This document shows, in pieces, positions 1-9,106 of a stretch of 64,000 nt of DNA (position 1 is the first letter of the stretch; each line of letters opens with the position of its first letter). The stretch is taken from the NCBI GenBank assembly GCA_018817915.1, contig JAHISX010000012.1, positions 1 through 64,000 on the forward strand, read 5' to 3'. Position numbers and translations under genes: made by a program. This DNA is from Bacillota bacterium (GTDB taxonomy: Bacteria > Bacillota_I > Bacilli_A > Acholeplasmatales > Acholeplasmataceae). Under the pieces are notes generated by a model. The model was not told where the DNA came from, searched no databases, and worked only from the letters and a program-made list of their open reading frames with translations.

Positions 1-29
1 TGCGCCGGGGTACCATGAATGACTGTACG

Positions 30-150
30 CGGCTATGAAAGTCAATACTTAGAACTGCCTGTTGTTACGAAAACGATCTTTTTTCATGCCAAATATGTTT
101 CCATAAACAAGGCTATCAATTACTATGAAATAGCAGTATTATATGTGATT
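30..150. repeat. Diverged intergenic repeat, left copy
   Basis: No gene is visible in bases 1-196. Bases about 30-150 resemble bases 2924-3040: both contain CTATGAAAGTCA, then an ACTG(C/T)CTGTT segment, then CAAATATGTTTCCA followed by ACAAGG. The order and approximate spacing of these blocks are conserved, with many substitutions between them. The two copies bracket the genes at 197-2632. They may be remnants of one mobile element or a non-coding repeat family; no intact coding frame was found. Confidence 0.5.
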
Positions 151-196
151 AAAATATCGTTTTCTATTAAATAACTCATTCTTAGCATATATATTT

Positions 197-1489
197 TTAA
201 TCTTTCAGGCATCCTATTGGAATGATTTTAACCCCGTCATTACGAGTATATGCCATGCCTTCACCAGTTATTATCATTAACAAAGCAGGCTCTTTAATTT
301 TTGAATTTTTATTGTTTAAATTAGATTCTTTAATCAACCTAACCACTTCAAGTAAATGACTTGCACCTTCATCTATTTGTTTGCTTCCTAATTTAAATTC
401 TATTAGCGCATATCTTTCATCCCTCAAATGTAATACCGCATCGACTTCTAATCCTAATCTATCTCTATAATATGATATTTGTCCTCCTAAAGCTGAAGCA
501 TATACTTTTAAATCTCTTGTACAAAGATTTTCAAATATAAAACCAAAGGTATTAAAGTCATTCATCAATATATTTGGGCTTGAATCTAAAGACGCTACGG
601 CTATAGAAGGATCAATAAACATTTTTTTATTCAAACTTCTGATAACTGTTTTTGATATAATATTCGGGTTCCACGCTGGAACATCTTCAATAACAAATAA
701 ACGTGTTAATGCTTTAATGTATTCATAATATAGCGATTCAGATAAATTTATATTTGCATTAATATCATCAATAATTGTCTTGTTGGTTGCTTGTGTAGCT
801 ATATTTCTAGCATACGATCGTAGTAAATATCTCACTTTTTGGGGATCTTTACTTTTACCATCTACAGTTGAAACATCACTTTCAATAATATTATCAATAT
901 ATGCTTTTGAAATTAATAATTTTGCAGAATCATTTTTTAATCCTAAACTAGATGGCCAGCCACCCCTACATGCAGCAAATATCAAATTCTCTAGACTTAA
1001 ATCTGATTGTTTTCCATCAATATTATATTCATGATTATTGAATAGTTGTTCCAACGACACTTTCCCATTTGATTCTGCTGATTCATATAAACTCATAGGA
1101 TACATTTTTAATCTGGCAATTCTACCGGTTCCAGTGTGACTTATAAGTGAGTCGTCTATCGTTGTTGAACCAGTCAAAATATATAGCCCTTCTTCATTTC
1201 TATTGTCAACACTTGTTCTAATGGCATCCCAAAGCACTGGTGCCATTTGCCATTCATCAATTAGACGAGGATTGTCTCCTATTAAAAGTAATGACGGTTT
1301 ATTTTCAGCTGTTGCTAAATATCCTGCACTTTTATCAGGATCTTGTAACTTTAGTATGCTTTTAGCTTTTTGTTCTCCACTTGTAGTTTTTCCACACCAT
1401 TTTGGTCCGATAATTAAAACCGCTCCAAAAGCTTCTAAATATTTTTCTAATTCCTTATCTATGATTCTTGATAAGTATTTTCTTGTCAT
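197..1489 (-). CDS. AAA ATPase with C-terminal DUF4143 domain
   Basis: This is a 430-residue protein of the AAA_14/DUF4143 family common in accessory regions of bacteria and archaea. The P-loop is GPKWCGKTT (residues 28-36). A Walker B-like segment around LIDEWQ lies near residues 75-82 and is followed by an LTGST sensor-like motif. The C-terminal half, with FGFIFENLC and later EVDAVLHL and YALIEFKLG, matches the DUF4143 nuclease-like fold, where E and the EFK lysine resemble a PD-(D/E)XK core. The biological role of this family is poorly known. The ATG at 1489 follows an AAGGAG site with a longer than usual spacer. It is transcribed alone from the promoter at 1522-1550, with three 23-bp direct repeats just upstream. 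Confidence 0.85.
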   Translation of the reverse strand: MTRKYLSRIIDKELEKYLEAFGAVLIIGPKWCGKTTSGEQKAKSILKLQDPDKSAGYLATAENKPSLLLIGDNPRLIDEWQMAPVLWDAIRTSVDNRNEEGLYILTGSTTIDDSLISHTGTGRIARLKMYPMSLYESAESNGKVSLEQLFNNHEYNIDGKQSDLSLENLIFAACRGGWPSSLGLKNDSAKLLISKAYIDNIIESDVSTVDGKSKDPQKVRYLLRSYARNIATQATNKTIIDDINANINLSESLYYEYIKALTRLFVIEDVPAWNPNIISKTVIRSLNKKMFIDPSIAVASLDSSPNILMNDFNTFGFIFENLCTRDLKVYASALGGQISYYRDRLGLEVDAVLHLRDERYALIEFKLGSKQIDEGASHLLEVVRLIKESNLNNKNSKIKEPALLMIITGEGMAYTRNDGVKIIPIGCLKD

Positions 1490-1521
1490 AATTATAGGTC
1501 ACTCCTTAAATTGTTTCCTTT

Positions 1522-1550
1522 ATAATAGCACACTTGTATTTAAAAATCAA
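1522..1550 (-). promoter_or_regulatory. Promoter of the DUF4143 ATPase gene
   Basis: On the minus strand, TTGATT (1545-1550) and TATTAT (1522-1527) are separated by 17 bp. The start codon at 1489 lies about 30 bases downstream. The tandem repeats at 1555-1623 sit directly upstream of the -35 box. Confidence 0.6.
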
Positions 1551-1554
1551 TACC

Positions 1555-1623
1555 ACTGGATTGATTTGATACATTACACTGGAGTGATTTGATATATTTT
1601 ACTGGAGTGATTTGATATATATC
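1555..1623. repeat. Three 23-bp tandem direct repeats (iteron-like operator)
   Basis: Three head-to-tail 23-bp units occupy 1555-1577, 1578-1600 and 1601-1623. Units two and three share ACTGGAGTGATTTGATATAT; unit one differs at a few positions. The period is about two helical turns, as expected for cooperative protein binding on one DNA face. They abut the -35 box of the ATPase promoter, so a regulatory role is likely; the binding protein is unknown. Confidence 0.7.
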
Positions 1624-1912
1624 AACATATATCTATGCATTTTTTCAATTTTAATAAATATCAATATTTTGCCGATATTAATTAATACTACAATCATCTA
1701 ATTGTTCAAGGTAATTGCGAATATAATTGATTTTTTTGCAATTACCATGATATCTTGTATGTTTCTTTTTAGTACCGAAGATCACATTTCTAATAATTGT
1801 TTAGCATATCAACTTTTGTAAAAAATACGGAAGCTCATATTCTATCTCAATATGAACTTCTATAGATCTCAAACTATTTGTAACCTCGGCTACGATTTAG
1901 TTGAATGCTATC
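1624..1912. other. AT-rich non-coding stretch
   Basis: No convincing gene, hairpin or terminator is seen between the tandem repeats and the end of the AbiEi-like gene. It completes the gene-free interval 1490-1912. Confidence 0.5.
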
Positions 1913-2632
1913 TTATCGAGATGTAATAACATGATCTACCTCCATCTTATAAAAATCAAGTTGTGTTTTAAGTGGGTAATGTTCTACTACTTCATTTATT
2001 TCGGTTTTATCTAATTTTAGATCACTTAAGTATTTTTCAAATATGATTCGTGCATCTTCAATAGAGTGTTCACTATATCTTTTGAAATTTCCAATAAGAT
2101 CTAAAACTTGAAGCAACTTGTAGTTTTTTGATGTTACTGTAATTCTAGGTGAATTAATGACGAATCTGCGATTACTAATACGAACTTCTCTCAATTTATC
2201 AGCTACTGCATTCGAGTAGATATAACTGACATTCGTTACTTGTGTCGTTAATCCGAGTTGATTTGCTATATTGAATCCACTCTCGTATCCTATTACTTCT
2301 CCATTTGAATCTTTTAGAAACTTTTGTTCAATATACTTTTTAAAATTCAAAGTATGATTATCTAGTATTCTGTTAGGGTTTGATAAAAAATAGACACCTT
2401 GAATTTTGTCTGATTTTACAATTTTGTCTTCTTCAGATAACCGAATTAGAGTTTGTCTAATAGTTGCTGATTTTATGTTATCAAAAATAGTATATAATTC
2501 AGTTTGAACAATAGGATCGTCTGGTTGAAAGTTATTTTTAATATATAGATAAATGGGACTTTTAATATTTGTTGGCACACTACCATCTCCCTCATCAACA
2601 TCATAATAAACCATTTGTAACACTTTTTCCAT
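1913..2632 (-). CDS. AbiEi-like (DUF6088-type) protein without a toxin partner
   Basis: This 239-residue protein begins with a winged-helix-like region: about residues 20-85 contain two helices, a TIRQTLIRLSEEDKI recognition-like helix, then a strand pair ending in GVYFL. A second domain follows with SGFNIANQLGLTTQVT, a pattern also found in the protein at 33870-34499 (SGAYLLYKYKFTSQVS), so the two are homologous. This layout is that of AbiEi/DUF6088-type transcriptional antitoxins. No AbiEii nucleotidyltransferase lies beside it, so it is an orphan or has lost its partner. No good Shine-Dalgarno site precedes the ATG at 2632, so the start is uncertain; ATG at residue 8 is the alternative. 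Confidence 0.6.
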   Translation of the reverse strand: MEKVLQMVYYDVDEGDGSVPTNIKSPIYLYIKNNFQPDDPIVQTELYTIFDNIKSATIRQTLIRLSEEDKIVKSDKIQGVYFLSNPNRILDNHTLNFKKYIEQKFLKDSNGEVIGYESGFNIANQLGLTTQVTNVSYIYSNAVADKLREVRISNRRFVINSPRITVTSKNYKLLQVLDLIGNFKRYSEHSIEDARIIFEKYLSDLKLDKTEINEVVEHYPLKTQLDFYKMEVDHVITSR

Positions 2633-2675
2633 ATATATAAGAAATATTGTTACATTTCCATTATTTCATAATAAA

Positions 2676-2710
2676 AATGACTCAGTTGCAATATCCGCAA
2701 TTGAGTCATT
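2676..2710 (-). terminator. Hairpin terminator, probably end of capsule operon transcript
   Basis: A 14-bp stem (AATGACTCAGTTGC with GCAATTGAGTCATT, one G-U pair) has a 7-base loop. On the minus strand it is followed by a T-rich run (complement of 2672-2677). It lies about 540 bp beyond the last capsule gene. Confidence 0.6.
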
Positions 2711-2913
2711 CGTGTTCTTTATAAAATTAATCAAAATGTATTTCCTTTACTTTGAACATATAAAATTGATGAATTCCTTCACTTTGAACATAAGTTCTTC
2801 AGATTTTTTCAAAATGAGCTTATGCTGTTATTACGTCTTAATAGGGCGGTTATTGTGCGTTACATGTCGGTTACTGCCCTGTTACTGAAATAATTGCCCT
2901 GAGGGACCATTAA

Positions 2914-2966
2914 GGACTGTCTGTTACTATGAAAGTCATCACTTGGGACTGTCTGTTACTATGAAA
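2914..2966. repeat. Tandem direct repeat, period 32 bp
   Basis: GGACTGTCTGTTACTATGAAA occurs at 2914 and again at 2946, identical over 21 bases. The second unit overlaps the right copy of the diverged repeat that also occurs at the window start. Confidence 0.7.
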
Positions 2967-3040
2967 TGGATACCCTTTTCTTACCAAATATGTTTCCACA
3001 CACAAGGTTGTTTATATGAAAGGCATACTGTGGAACTGTC
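2924..3040. repeat. Diverged intergenic repeat, right copy
   Basis: Same block order as bases 30-150: CTATGAAAGTCA, ACTGTCTGTT, CAAATATGTTTCCA and ACAAGG. Divergence suggests an old duplication. It closes the accessory cassette of the ATPase and AbiEi-like genes on the capsule side. Confidence 0.5.
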
Positions 3041-3251
3041 TTTCTCAAGTCATTTGTACGAAACCCTCAAAAAATTCTTTTTTTGATTACTCTATTTTAC
3101 TATTTGTAGAGGTACTTATTTGCTTTAGATTAAGTCAGTTTCTCCTGTTTTGAGTTATATAGGGGATTATGATTCAACTGACAATGCTTATTGCTTTTGT
3201 ACTGACTGAGTGTCTTTCAATTAGCATAAATGTTATTTTTGCAAACCTGAA

Positions 3252-4382
3252 CTACTCCAAGTATTTCTGCCAAACGACTCTGTTTATATAATCAGTGTAA
3301 CTAAGTATAATTCTAACTACTTTCTCGGATACATTAGGCATCTCATAATCAGCAACGTGTCTAAGAGTATTTTTGTCTTGATGCTCCAACATAATTAACG
3401 CTTGTAAAATCCTAACCTTGTTTAACCCAACCATCATGACAGCGCCTTCTTCCATTGCCTCGGGTCTTTCATGGGTTTCTCTAATGTTTAGCGCTCTAAA
3501 ATTTAGAATTGATGATTCTTCACTAATAGTTCCAGAATCGCTCAGTACTGCTTTAGACTCTACTTGCAGTTTGTTGTAATCAATGAATCCAAGAGGTTTT
3601 AATGTTTGGATCAGAGGATGGAACTCAATATTTTTTTCTATTATCATGTTTCTTGTTCTTGGGTGTGTAGATATAATGACAGGAATTTGATATTTTTCTG
3701 CAATTGTGTTTAAGGTATCAACAAGACAAGTAAAATTATTCGAATTTATGTTTTCTTCACGGTGAGCAGATACTAGAAAGTATTTGCCAGGTTCTAGGTT
3801 TAATCTTTCTAAAATATCTGAATTGCTAATCTCATTAGTTTTGTTCATTAAAACTTCAAATATAGGGCTGCCGGTTTTTATAATTCTATCAGAAGAAAGT
3901 CCTTCATGTATTAAATGTTCTCTAGCAATTGAACTATAAGGTAGATTAATGTCAGCGATATGATCTACAATTTTTCTGTTTGTTTCTTCAGGTACCCTTT
4001 GGTCAAAACAACGGTTGCCTGCTTCCATATGAAATATGGGTACCTTTTTTCTTTTTGCCACTAATGCAGATAAACAACTATTAGTGTCTCCTAAAATTAA
4101 AAACGCATCTGGTTTGACTTTCTCAATAATAGGATCAATTCTTATTAAGATGTTTCCGATTGTTTCTATCGCACTTCCGGTTGCGGCGTTAAGAAAGTAG
4201 TCTGGTTTTTTAATATTTAAGTCCTGAAAGAATACCTCATTCAACTCGTAATCATAATTTTGACCAGTGTGAACCAAAGTATGTTCTATAGTTTCGTAAC
4301 TATTAAGTTTCCCAATAACCGCTGACAATCTAATTATCTCTGGTCTAGTACCAACAACAGTCATGACCTTTAGTTTCTTCAT
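3252..4382 (-). CDS. fnlC: UDP-N-acetyl-hexosamine 2-epimerase (FnlC/CapG/WbjD type)
   Basis: This 376-residue member of the non-hydrolysing UDP-GlcNAc 2-epimerase family begins with VVGTRPEIIRLS, carries HTGQNYDYE, and has MEAGNRCFDQRVPEE near residue 120. The GNRCFDQR signature is typical of the FnlC/WbjD/CapG branch, which inverts C2 of a 6-deoxy-L-hexosamine nucleotide, rather than of WecB proper. It is the last gene of the capsule operon, directly after a 4-reductase and a 5-inverting 4,6-dehydratase. Together they should convert UDP-GlcNAc to UDP-L-FucNAc or UDP-L-QuiNAc in the cytoplasm. The ATG at 4382 follows AAAGGAGAT. The symbol assumes this pathway. Confidence 0.85.
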   Translation of the reverse strand: MKKLKVMTVVGTRPEIIRLSAVIGKLNSYETIEHTLVHTGQNYDYELNEVFFQDLNIKKPDYFLNAATGSAIETIGNILIRIDPIIEKVKPDAFLILGDTNSCLSALVAKRKKVPIFHMEAGNRCFDQRVPEETNRKIVDHIADINLPYSSIAREHLIHEGLSSDRIIKTGSPIFEVLMNKTNEISNSDILERLNLEPGKYFLVSAHREENINSNNFTCLVDTLNTIAEKYQIPVIISTHPRTRNMIIEKNIEFHPLIQTLKPLGFIDYNKLQVESKAVLSDSGTISEESSILNFRALNIRETHERPEAMEEGAVMMVGLNKVRILQALIMLEHQDKNTLRHVADYEMPNVSEKVVRIILSYTDYINRVVWQKYLE

Positions 4383-4397
4383 AATAGTTCATCTCCT

Positions 4398-5267
4398 TTA
4401 TAATTTGTAACTCTTATAATACTCTTTATGGGTTAAAACCCACTCAGACATTTCCTTAACCATTTCTTCATATGAAGGAACTTCAAATTTAAAATCTGAC
4501 CTTGTTCTAAGTAGTGACTTATCTATTTTAACTTCATCGTTCTTTTCAATTTTTACTGAACTCTTTCTAAAATACATATTGAACAACTGTAAAAGTTCAT
4601 ATTTAGAAATACTTTGATTGTTAACCAAGTTGTAGATTCCTGTTAAATTCTGCACTATTGCTTGTTCCATTGCTCTTGCTAATGTCACTGTTGTAACTCC
4701 AGTCCACATAGCCCTAGAATAGCCTTTAATTGGCTTGTCCTGTTTCATAAACCAATTAAACAAGCCAATTCCATTTTCATTAATATCTGGTCCGATTATT
4801 GAATTCCTAAACGTCAAGTCTTTATTGTTATCTATTTCTCCTAATGCCTTACTTCTGTCATAAAAAGTCTCACCATCTTTGAAGTCATATTCAGCATATT
4901 GTCCTTTTTTGCCAGAAAACACACAATCCGTACTCATTTGAATAATCTTTGTTTTAGTGTTTTTTGTCAAATTTGAAAGATAGTGTGGTAAATAGCTGTT
5001 TAAATAAATTGCTTTGTCGGGGTTATTATTAGCGAACTCATTTAAGATGCCAACACAATTTATAATAGCATCAAAATCACCCTCATTAATAATATTTTCA
5101 AGTTTTTCTCTTTCAAATACATCTAAAACTATATTCTTATTAGCAAAAACACTAAAATGATTTTGTGTTAATGTTGATACATCATATCCTTTTTCTTGAA
5201 AATATAATGTTATGGTATGACCTGCCATCCCTGAAGCACCCAAAACTAGTATTCTATTGTTTTTCAT
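4398..5267 (-). CDS. RmlD-like UDP-sugar 4-reductase (short-chain dehydrogenase)
   Basis: This is an RmlD-type SDR of 289 residues. The NAD(P)-binding motif GASGMAGH is near residue 10, STDCVFSG is in the catalytic strand, and the YDRSK catalytic YxxxK is near residue 137. It has no C-terminal cupin domain, unlike the roughly 370-residue CapF/WbjC reductases of UDP-L-FucNAc synthesis. RmlD-like enzymes of this size (WbvR type) make UDP-L-RhaNAc, which the FnlC-like enzyme can turn into UDP-L-QuiNAc; that assignment is an inference. I chose the ATG at 5267 because GGGAG lies 8 bases before it; it starts just after the dehydratase stop. Confidence 0.75.
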   Translation of the reverse strand: MKNNRILVLGASGMAGHTITLYFQEKGYDVSTLTQNHFSVFANKNIVLDVFEREKLENIINEGDFDAIINCVGILNEFANNNPDKAIYLNSYLPHYLSNLTKNTKTKIIQMSTDCVFSGKKGQYAEYDFKDGETFYDRSKALGEIDNNKDLTFRNSIIGPDINENGIGLFNWFMKQDKPIKGYSRAMWTGVTTVTLARAMEQAIVQNLTGIYNLVNNQSISKYELLQLFNMYFRKSSVKIEKNDEVKIDKSLLRTRSDFKFEVPSYEEMVKEMSEWVLTHKEYYKSYKL

Positions 5268-5269
5268 AA

Positions 5270-6274
5270 TCATAACTCCCATTTTATTTCATCTAATTTT
5301 AGAAGTAGTTCTTTCATTTCTTTTACATCAAGTCTTTTTGTATTATGAGAGTGATATGATTCAGTTAATTCGATTTGCTTATTTCCCTTATCAAAATATA
5401 TATCATAATTTAGATTTCTGTTATCCGCTGGTACTTTATAGAAACCACCTAAGTCAATTGCCTTAATCATCTCTTCTTCTGTAACCAACACCTCATATAA
5501 CTTTTCTCCATGTCTAGTACCTATATATACTGGTTTAAGTTTGCTCCCTTTTAGTTCTAGTACTGCTTTAGCCAAAACTTCAATTGTTGAAGCCGGTGCT
5601 TTTTGAACAAGCAGATCACCTTGTTCACCAAATTCAAAAGCATATAGAACTAAATCTACTGCCTCTTCTAAAGTCATCATAAACCTAGTCATTTCAGGAT
5701 TTGTAATTGTTATCGGCTTATTTTTTTCTATCTGGTCAACAAACAAAGGAATAACAGAACCACGAGAGGCCATTACATTTCCATATCTTGTTAAACATAA
5801 TACGGTATCATTCGCTCCTAATTGTCTACTTCTTGCCACTACATTCTTTTCCATTAGTGCTTTACTCATTCCCATAGCATTAATGGGATAGGCAGCTTTA
5901 TCTGTTGATAAGAAAATTGCTTTCTTAACTTTGTTCTTTACACATGCAGAAATAACATTGTCACTACCTATAATGTTTGTCTTAACGGCTTCCATTGGAT
6001 AAAATTCACAAGAAGGGACTTGTTTTAATGCAGCGGCATGAAAAACATAATCCGCGCCAATAAAAGCTCCTTCTATAGAATTATAGTCTCTTACATCACC
6101 AATATAGAATTTGAGCTTATCATTATTGTATTTCTTTCTCATATCTTCTTGTTTTTTTTCATCTCTTGAAAGAATACGTATCTCTTTAATTTGACTATTT
6201 AGAAATCTCGATACAATAGCATTACCAAATGAGCCTGTACCACCAGTAACTAACAGTATTTTATCTTTGAACAT
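5270..6274 (-). CDS. fnlA: UDP-GlcNAc 4,6-dehydratase (5-inverting), FnlA/CapE type
   Basis: This 334-residue SDR has TGGTGSFG at residues 10-17, the FHAAALKQVPSCE segment, LSTDKA, and YPINAMGMSK. Here the usual catalytic Tyr of YxxxK is Met, as in the 5-inverting dehydratase branch (FlaA1/PseB/FnlA/CapE). It starts the L-6-deoxy-HexNAc branch by dehydrating UDP-GlcNAc with C5 epimerisation. It is followed by the 4-reductase and 2-epimerase with almost no spacing. The ATG at 6274 follows GGAGG by 9 bases. Confidence 0.88.
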   Translation of the reverse strand: MFKDKILLVTGGTGSFGNAIVSRFLNSQIKEIRILSRDEKKQEDMRKKYNNDKLKFYIGDVRDYNSIEGAFIGADYVFHAAALKQVPSCEFYPMEAVKTNIIGSDNVISACVKNKVKKAIFLSTDKAAYPINAMGMSKALMEKNVVARSRQLGANDTVLCLTRYGNVMASRGSVIPLFVDQIEKNKPITITNPEMTRFMMTLEEAVDLVLYAFEFGEQGDLLVQKAPASTIEVLAKAVLELKGSKLKPVYIGTRHGEKLYEVLVTEEEMIKAIDLGGFYKVPADNRNLNYDIYFDKGNKQIELTESYHSHNTKRLDVKEMKELLLKLDEIKWEL

Positions 6275-6275
6275 T

Positions 6276-7439
6276 TTAATTAACCTCCATCAGGTATTTT
6301 AGTCTGTCTTTGAACTTTTCATTTTGTTTATTCTTTATATAGTATGATGCCTCATTTATATTAATTGTGTTTTTCACTCTATAAACCTTACACTTCCCTA
6401 TTAATTTTCTAGCAATTCTGCGAACAACCTTGTTGCATATAATTTTATACTTGAAAAAAGAGTTAACAAAAAAATTGTTGTTTTTTTTGTATTGGACTTC
6501 TTTTAATATATCTGAATATTTTTTGTATAATAGAAACTCTAGATACTTTATGTTGAATTTATTTATCATCTTTTCCATGTCAAAATCACGAAGTGCTTTT
6601 ATGACTGTTTCAGCCCATATTGTTTCAACACTATAAATTTGTGGGATTAATTTTTCCCAAATATAATTCTCATGACCTTTAAAATGTGGTGCATCACTTA
6701 ACTTCCCTTTGTGTATTCCAGTTGCTGAGTCAGAAGAACCGCTTTTTTCACAAATTCCAGAAATGGTTATAGGAAATGTTGTTCTAATGACATTTTTAGC
6801 GTGTAAAGAGGCAGAAACAGCTATGTAAATATCAGGTGTTAGTCCACCAAAATATTTGCCTTCAATATTTGATTTAATCACGTCTTTTCTAACTATACCG
6901 TGGTAAAGTCTTGCCAGATCAGCACTTTGATATTCTTGGCCTGCTTTGCTTAACAGTCTGTGTATACCATTTTGTGTTTCTATAAAAATAATTTTTGGAT
7001 CTTTTTGAGAATATATTAAGAGCCCAGATTTGCTGTCTTTAACAATGTCACTATTACTTGGCCAAAAATAGACAGCACCTAAATCGGGTACAATTGCATC
7101 TATATTGTTATTATATGCATAAGACAGTAATTGAAACATTTCAGGTAAAATGCCATCATCGTCGCCAATCGCAATTAAATAATCACCGTTTGCCTTTTTT
7201 AGTGCATAATCAAAATTATCTACAAATGAGACAATTCCGGGATTATAGTAGTACTTTATAAATGATTTGTTTAATTCTCTAATTTTATATTCCAAATCCT
7301 TGTTATTACTATTGTCGCAAACTATAACTTCTACTTCGTAATTTGAATCTAGGACAACATTAATGATTTGCTTTAAAGATTCATAGCAATAATATTGCCT
7401 GTTTTTTGTAGGTATGATAATTGATAGATTATATTTCAT
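6276..7439 (-). CDS. Family 2 glycosyltransferase
   Basis: This 387-residue GT-A fold enzyme has an N-terminal NLSIIIPTKNR nucleotide-binding strand, an ECxxSLK-like helix, and GDYLIAIGDDDGI at about residues 90-102, which supplies the metal-binding DxD. The C-terminal part is basic and may touch the membrane. It probably adds one sugar of the repeat unit to undecaprenyl-linked oligosaccharide on the cytoplasmic side. Donor and acceptor cannot be read from sequence. It ends one base before the dehydratase ATG. Confidence 0.85.
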   Translation of the reverse strand: MKYNLSIIIPTKNRQYYCYESLKQIINVVLDSNYEVEVIVCDNSNNKDLEYKIRELNKSFIKYYYNPGIVSFVDNFDYALKKANGDYLIAIGDDDGILPEMFQLLSYAYNNNIDAIVPDLGAVYFWPSNSDIVKDSKSGLLIYSQKDPKIIFIETQNGIHRLLSKAGQEYQSADLARLYHGIVRKDVIKSNIEGKYFGGLTPDIYIAVSASLHAKNVIRTTFPITISGICEKSGSSDSATGIHKGKLSDAPHFKGHENYIWEKLIPQIYSVETIWAETVIKALRDFDMEKMINKFNIKYLEFLLYKKYSDILKEVQYKKNNNFFVNSFFKYKIICNKVVRRIARKLIGKCKVYRVKNTININEASYYIKNKQNEKFKDRLKYLMEVN

Positions 7440-7533
7440 TGCAAATTCTCCATTTCATGACAACTTAGTTTTTCTTCACTCAAAATTATTCCAAAGAGGT
7501 AGTATTAAGTATTCTGTTAGATTTAAATTCACT

Positions 7534-8859
7534 TTACAAAATAAACGTTTGATTCCTAAGTATCTTCTTTAAATCTATATACTCAACTACAACATATGGA
7601 ACAAATACTACAAGATCTATAAAAACAATAACAATCCATAACTGATAATATCTTGTTAGAAAAAGTACCATAATGATCTTAAAAACGACTGCTACTCCGT
7701 ACATTATTGCTTGCAATTTTGTTTTATTAAAGCCCATAGCAAACGTTGATACCGTGGACTGTAATATAAATACGCCACCAAATATTGCAAATATAGTCGC
7801 CCACAAATAATCAACAGTTGGAGCGTTATCACCTAGCCAAAGGTTAAATGCTATTTGAAGTAACAATATGGCAAATAATTGAAATAATAAAACAAATAGT
7901 GAACCAAGTAACATTAAGTTGAAGTATTTGTTTATCCATACATAATTCTTCTCCACATGTGCCTTGGTAACTGCCGACCATAGTGGTGTAAGTGCGAGCA
8001 TGTATAGTGAACCCGATAAAATAAAAACTCTATAATAAATTTGATATTCAACAACTTGTTCTGGACTGATAAAATATGAGATTATGAATGCATTCGAGGC
8101 AGTTAATATAAGATATAAAATTTGATTAATAAAAATAGCTCCACCGTTAAACAAAACAATCTTAGCTTTATCTTTGTTGTAGTGATTAATATTAGGGCTC
8201 ATACCTTTTAAATCTTTTAAAAATATATAAACTGTTATAAGTATTAACGGTAGAATAACGCTTAATAGGTGAACAATAGATAATACTATCAAATTAGACG
8301 CTGTACTGTCTCCTTTATAAAATAACACAAACAAAAGTTGCGATGAAGCTGTGATTAATGCTAAAAAATTGTTGATTGCAGATTTATTTAGTGCATAAAT
8401 TATAGAGTTAATTATTCTCATAAAAAATTGCAACAATATTGCACACATGTTAATTAAAACAACTTTGAGTAATAAGTCATTATCAATTATAGTTTTACTA
8501 ATATTAAAAACCTTATTCCAATCTAATACAATAACTAATGGAATTACAAGTATAGCTATAATAATTGTTAAAACCCCTAAAATAAAATAGGAAGATGAAA
8601 TGTATTCTTTAACTTCTTTATAATTATTTTCTTGTAACGGTTTAACTATTCTATTTCTAAGTCCATTCCCGATTCCGAAATCAAACGTCAAGACCCATGT
8701 TAATACTGACAAAATAGTAAACCACAGTCCTAATATCATATCATTTTCGAAATATTTAATATATGCAGGAAGACTAACAAATGAAATAAGTAAGGCTAAC
8801 CCTTTTATAAAAAAGGCAGAACCAATATTAAACATCAGTCTTTTATCATCTTTTCCCAA
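7534..8859 (-). CDS. wzx: Wzx-type polysaccharide flippase
   Basis: This is an integral membrane protein of about 441 residues with 12-14 hydrophobic segments, of the MATE/MVF polysaccharide flippase superfamily. The N-terminal FIKGLALLISFVSLPAYIKYF and the following DFGIGNGLRNRI segment are characteristic of Wzx/RfbX proteins. It should flip undecaprenyl-pyrophosphate repeat units across the cell membrane for Wzy. The frame opens at a TTG at 8883; I prefer the TTG at 8859 because AGAGGAG lies 8 bases before it, with ATG 8835 as alternative. A 247-bp gap separates it from the upstream glycosyltransferase. Confidence 0.85.
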   Translation of the reverse strand: MGKDDKRLMFNIGSAFFIKGLALLISFVSLPAYIKYFENDMILGLWFTILSVLTWVLTFDFGIGNGLRNRIVKPLQENNYKEVKEYISSSYFILGVLTIIIAILVIPLVIVLDWNKVFNISKTIIDNDLLLKVVLINMCAILLQFFMRIINSIIYALNKSAINNFLALITASSQLLFVLFYKGDSTASNLIVLSIVHLLSVILPLILITVYIFLKDLKGMSPNINHYNKDKAKIVLFNGGAIFINQILYLILTASNAFIISYFISPEQVVEYQIYYRVFILSGSLYMLALTPLWSAVTKAHVEKNYVWINKYFNLMLLGSLFVLLFQLFAILLLQIAFNLWLGDNAPTVDYLWATIFAIFGGVFILQSTVSTFAMGFNKTKLQAIMYGVAVVFKIIMVLFLTRYYQLWIVIVFIDLVVFVPYVVVEYIDLKKILRNQTFIL

Positions 8860-9106
8860 ATTCTCATCTCCTCTATTAAACAATAATATGATAACTTATT
8901 TACAAATAATTCAATTTGTATAGTTTTTCTACACTAACATTTTCAGTTATGAATAATGTGTTAATCATAATTTAGGCTATTATTCTAAATTCTATCTATT
9001 TCATCTTGAGTTACAAATCTTTTTTCCTCTTTCAAGAAATCAGTTTTAACGATAATCTAAAAGTAATTTTTTACTCAATTTGTATAGCTTATTGCTACAA
9101 ATTAAA

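Larger units (their letters stand above)
2633..3251. other. Gene-free interval with terminator and repeats
   Basis: This 619-bp interval holds the hairpin at 2676-2710, a short tandem duplication at 2914-2966 and the right copy of the diverged repeat at 2924-3040. I see no credible coding sequence in the rest. Confidence 0.6.

Noticed and set aside
1203-1592. Plus-strand open frame of 129 codons
   Set aside because: Lies opposite the clear DUF4143 ATPase gene and its promoter; a shadow frame.
1913-2632. A complete AbiE system with the ATPase as toxin
   Set aside because: The DUF4143 ATPase has no nucleotidyltransferase motifs, is 420 bases away and has its own promoter, so pairing is not supported.
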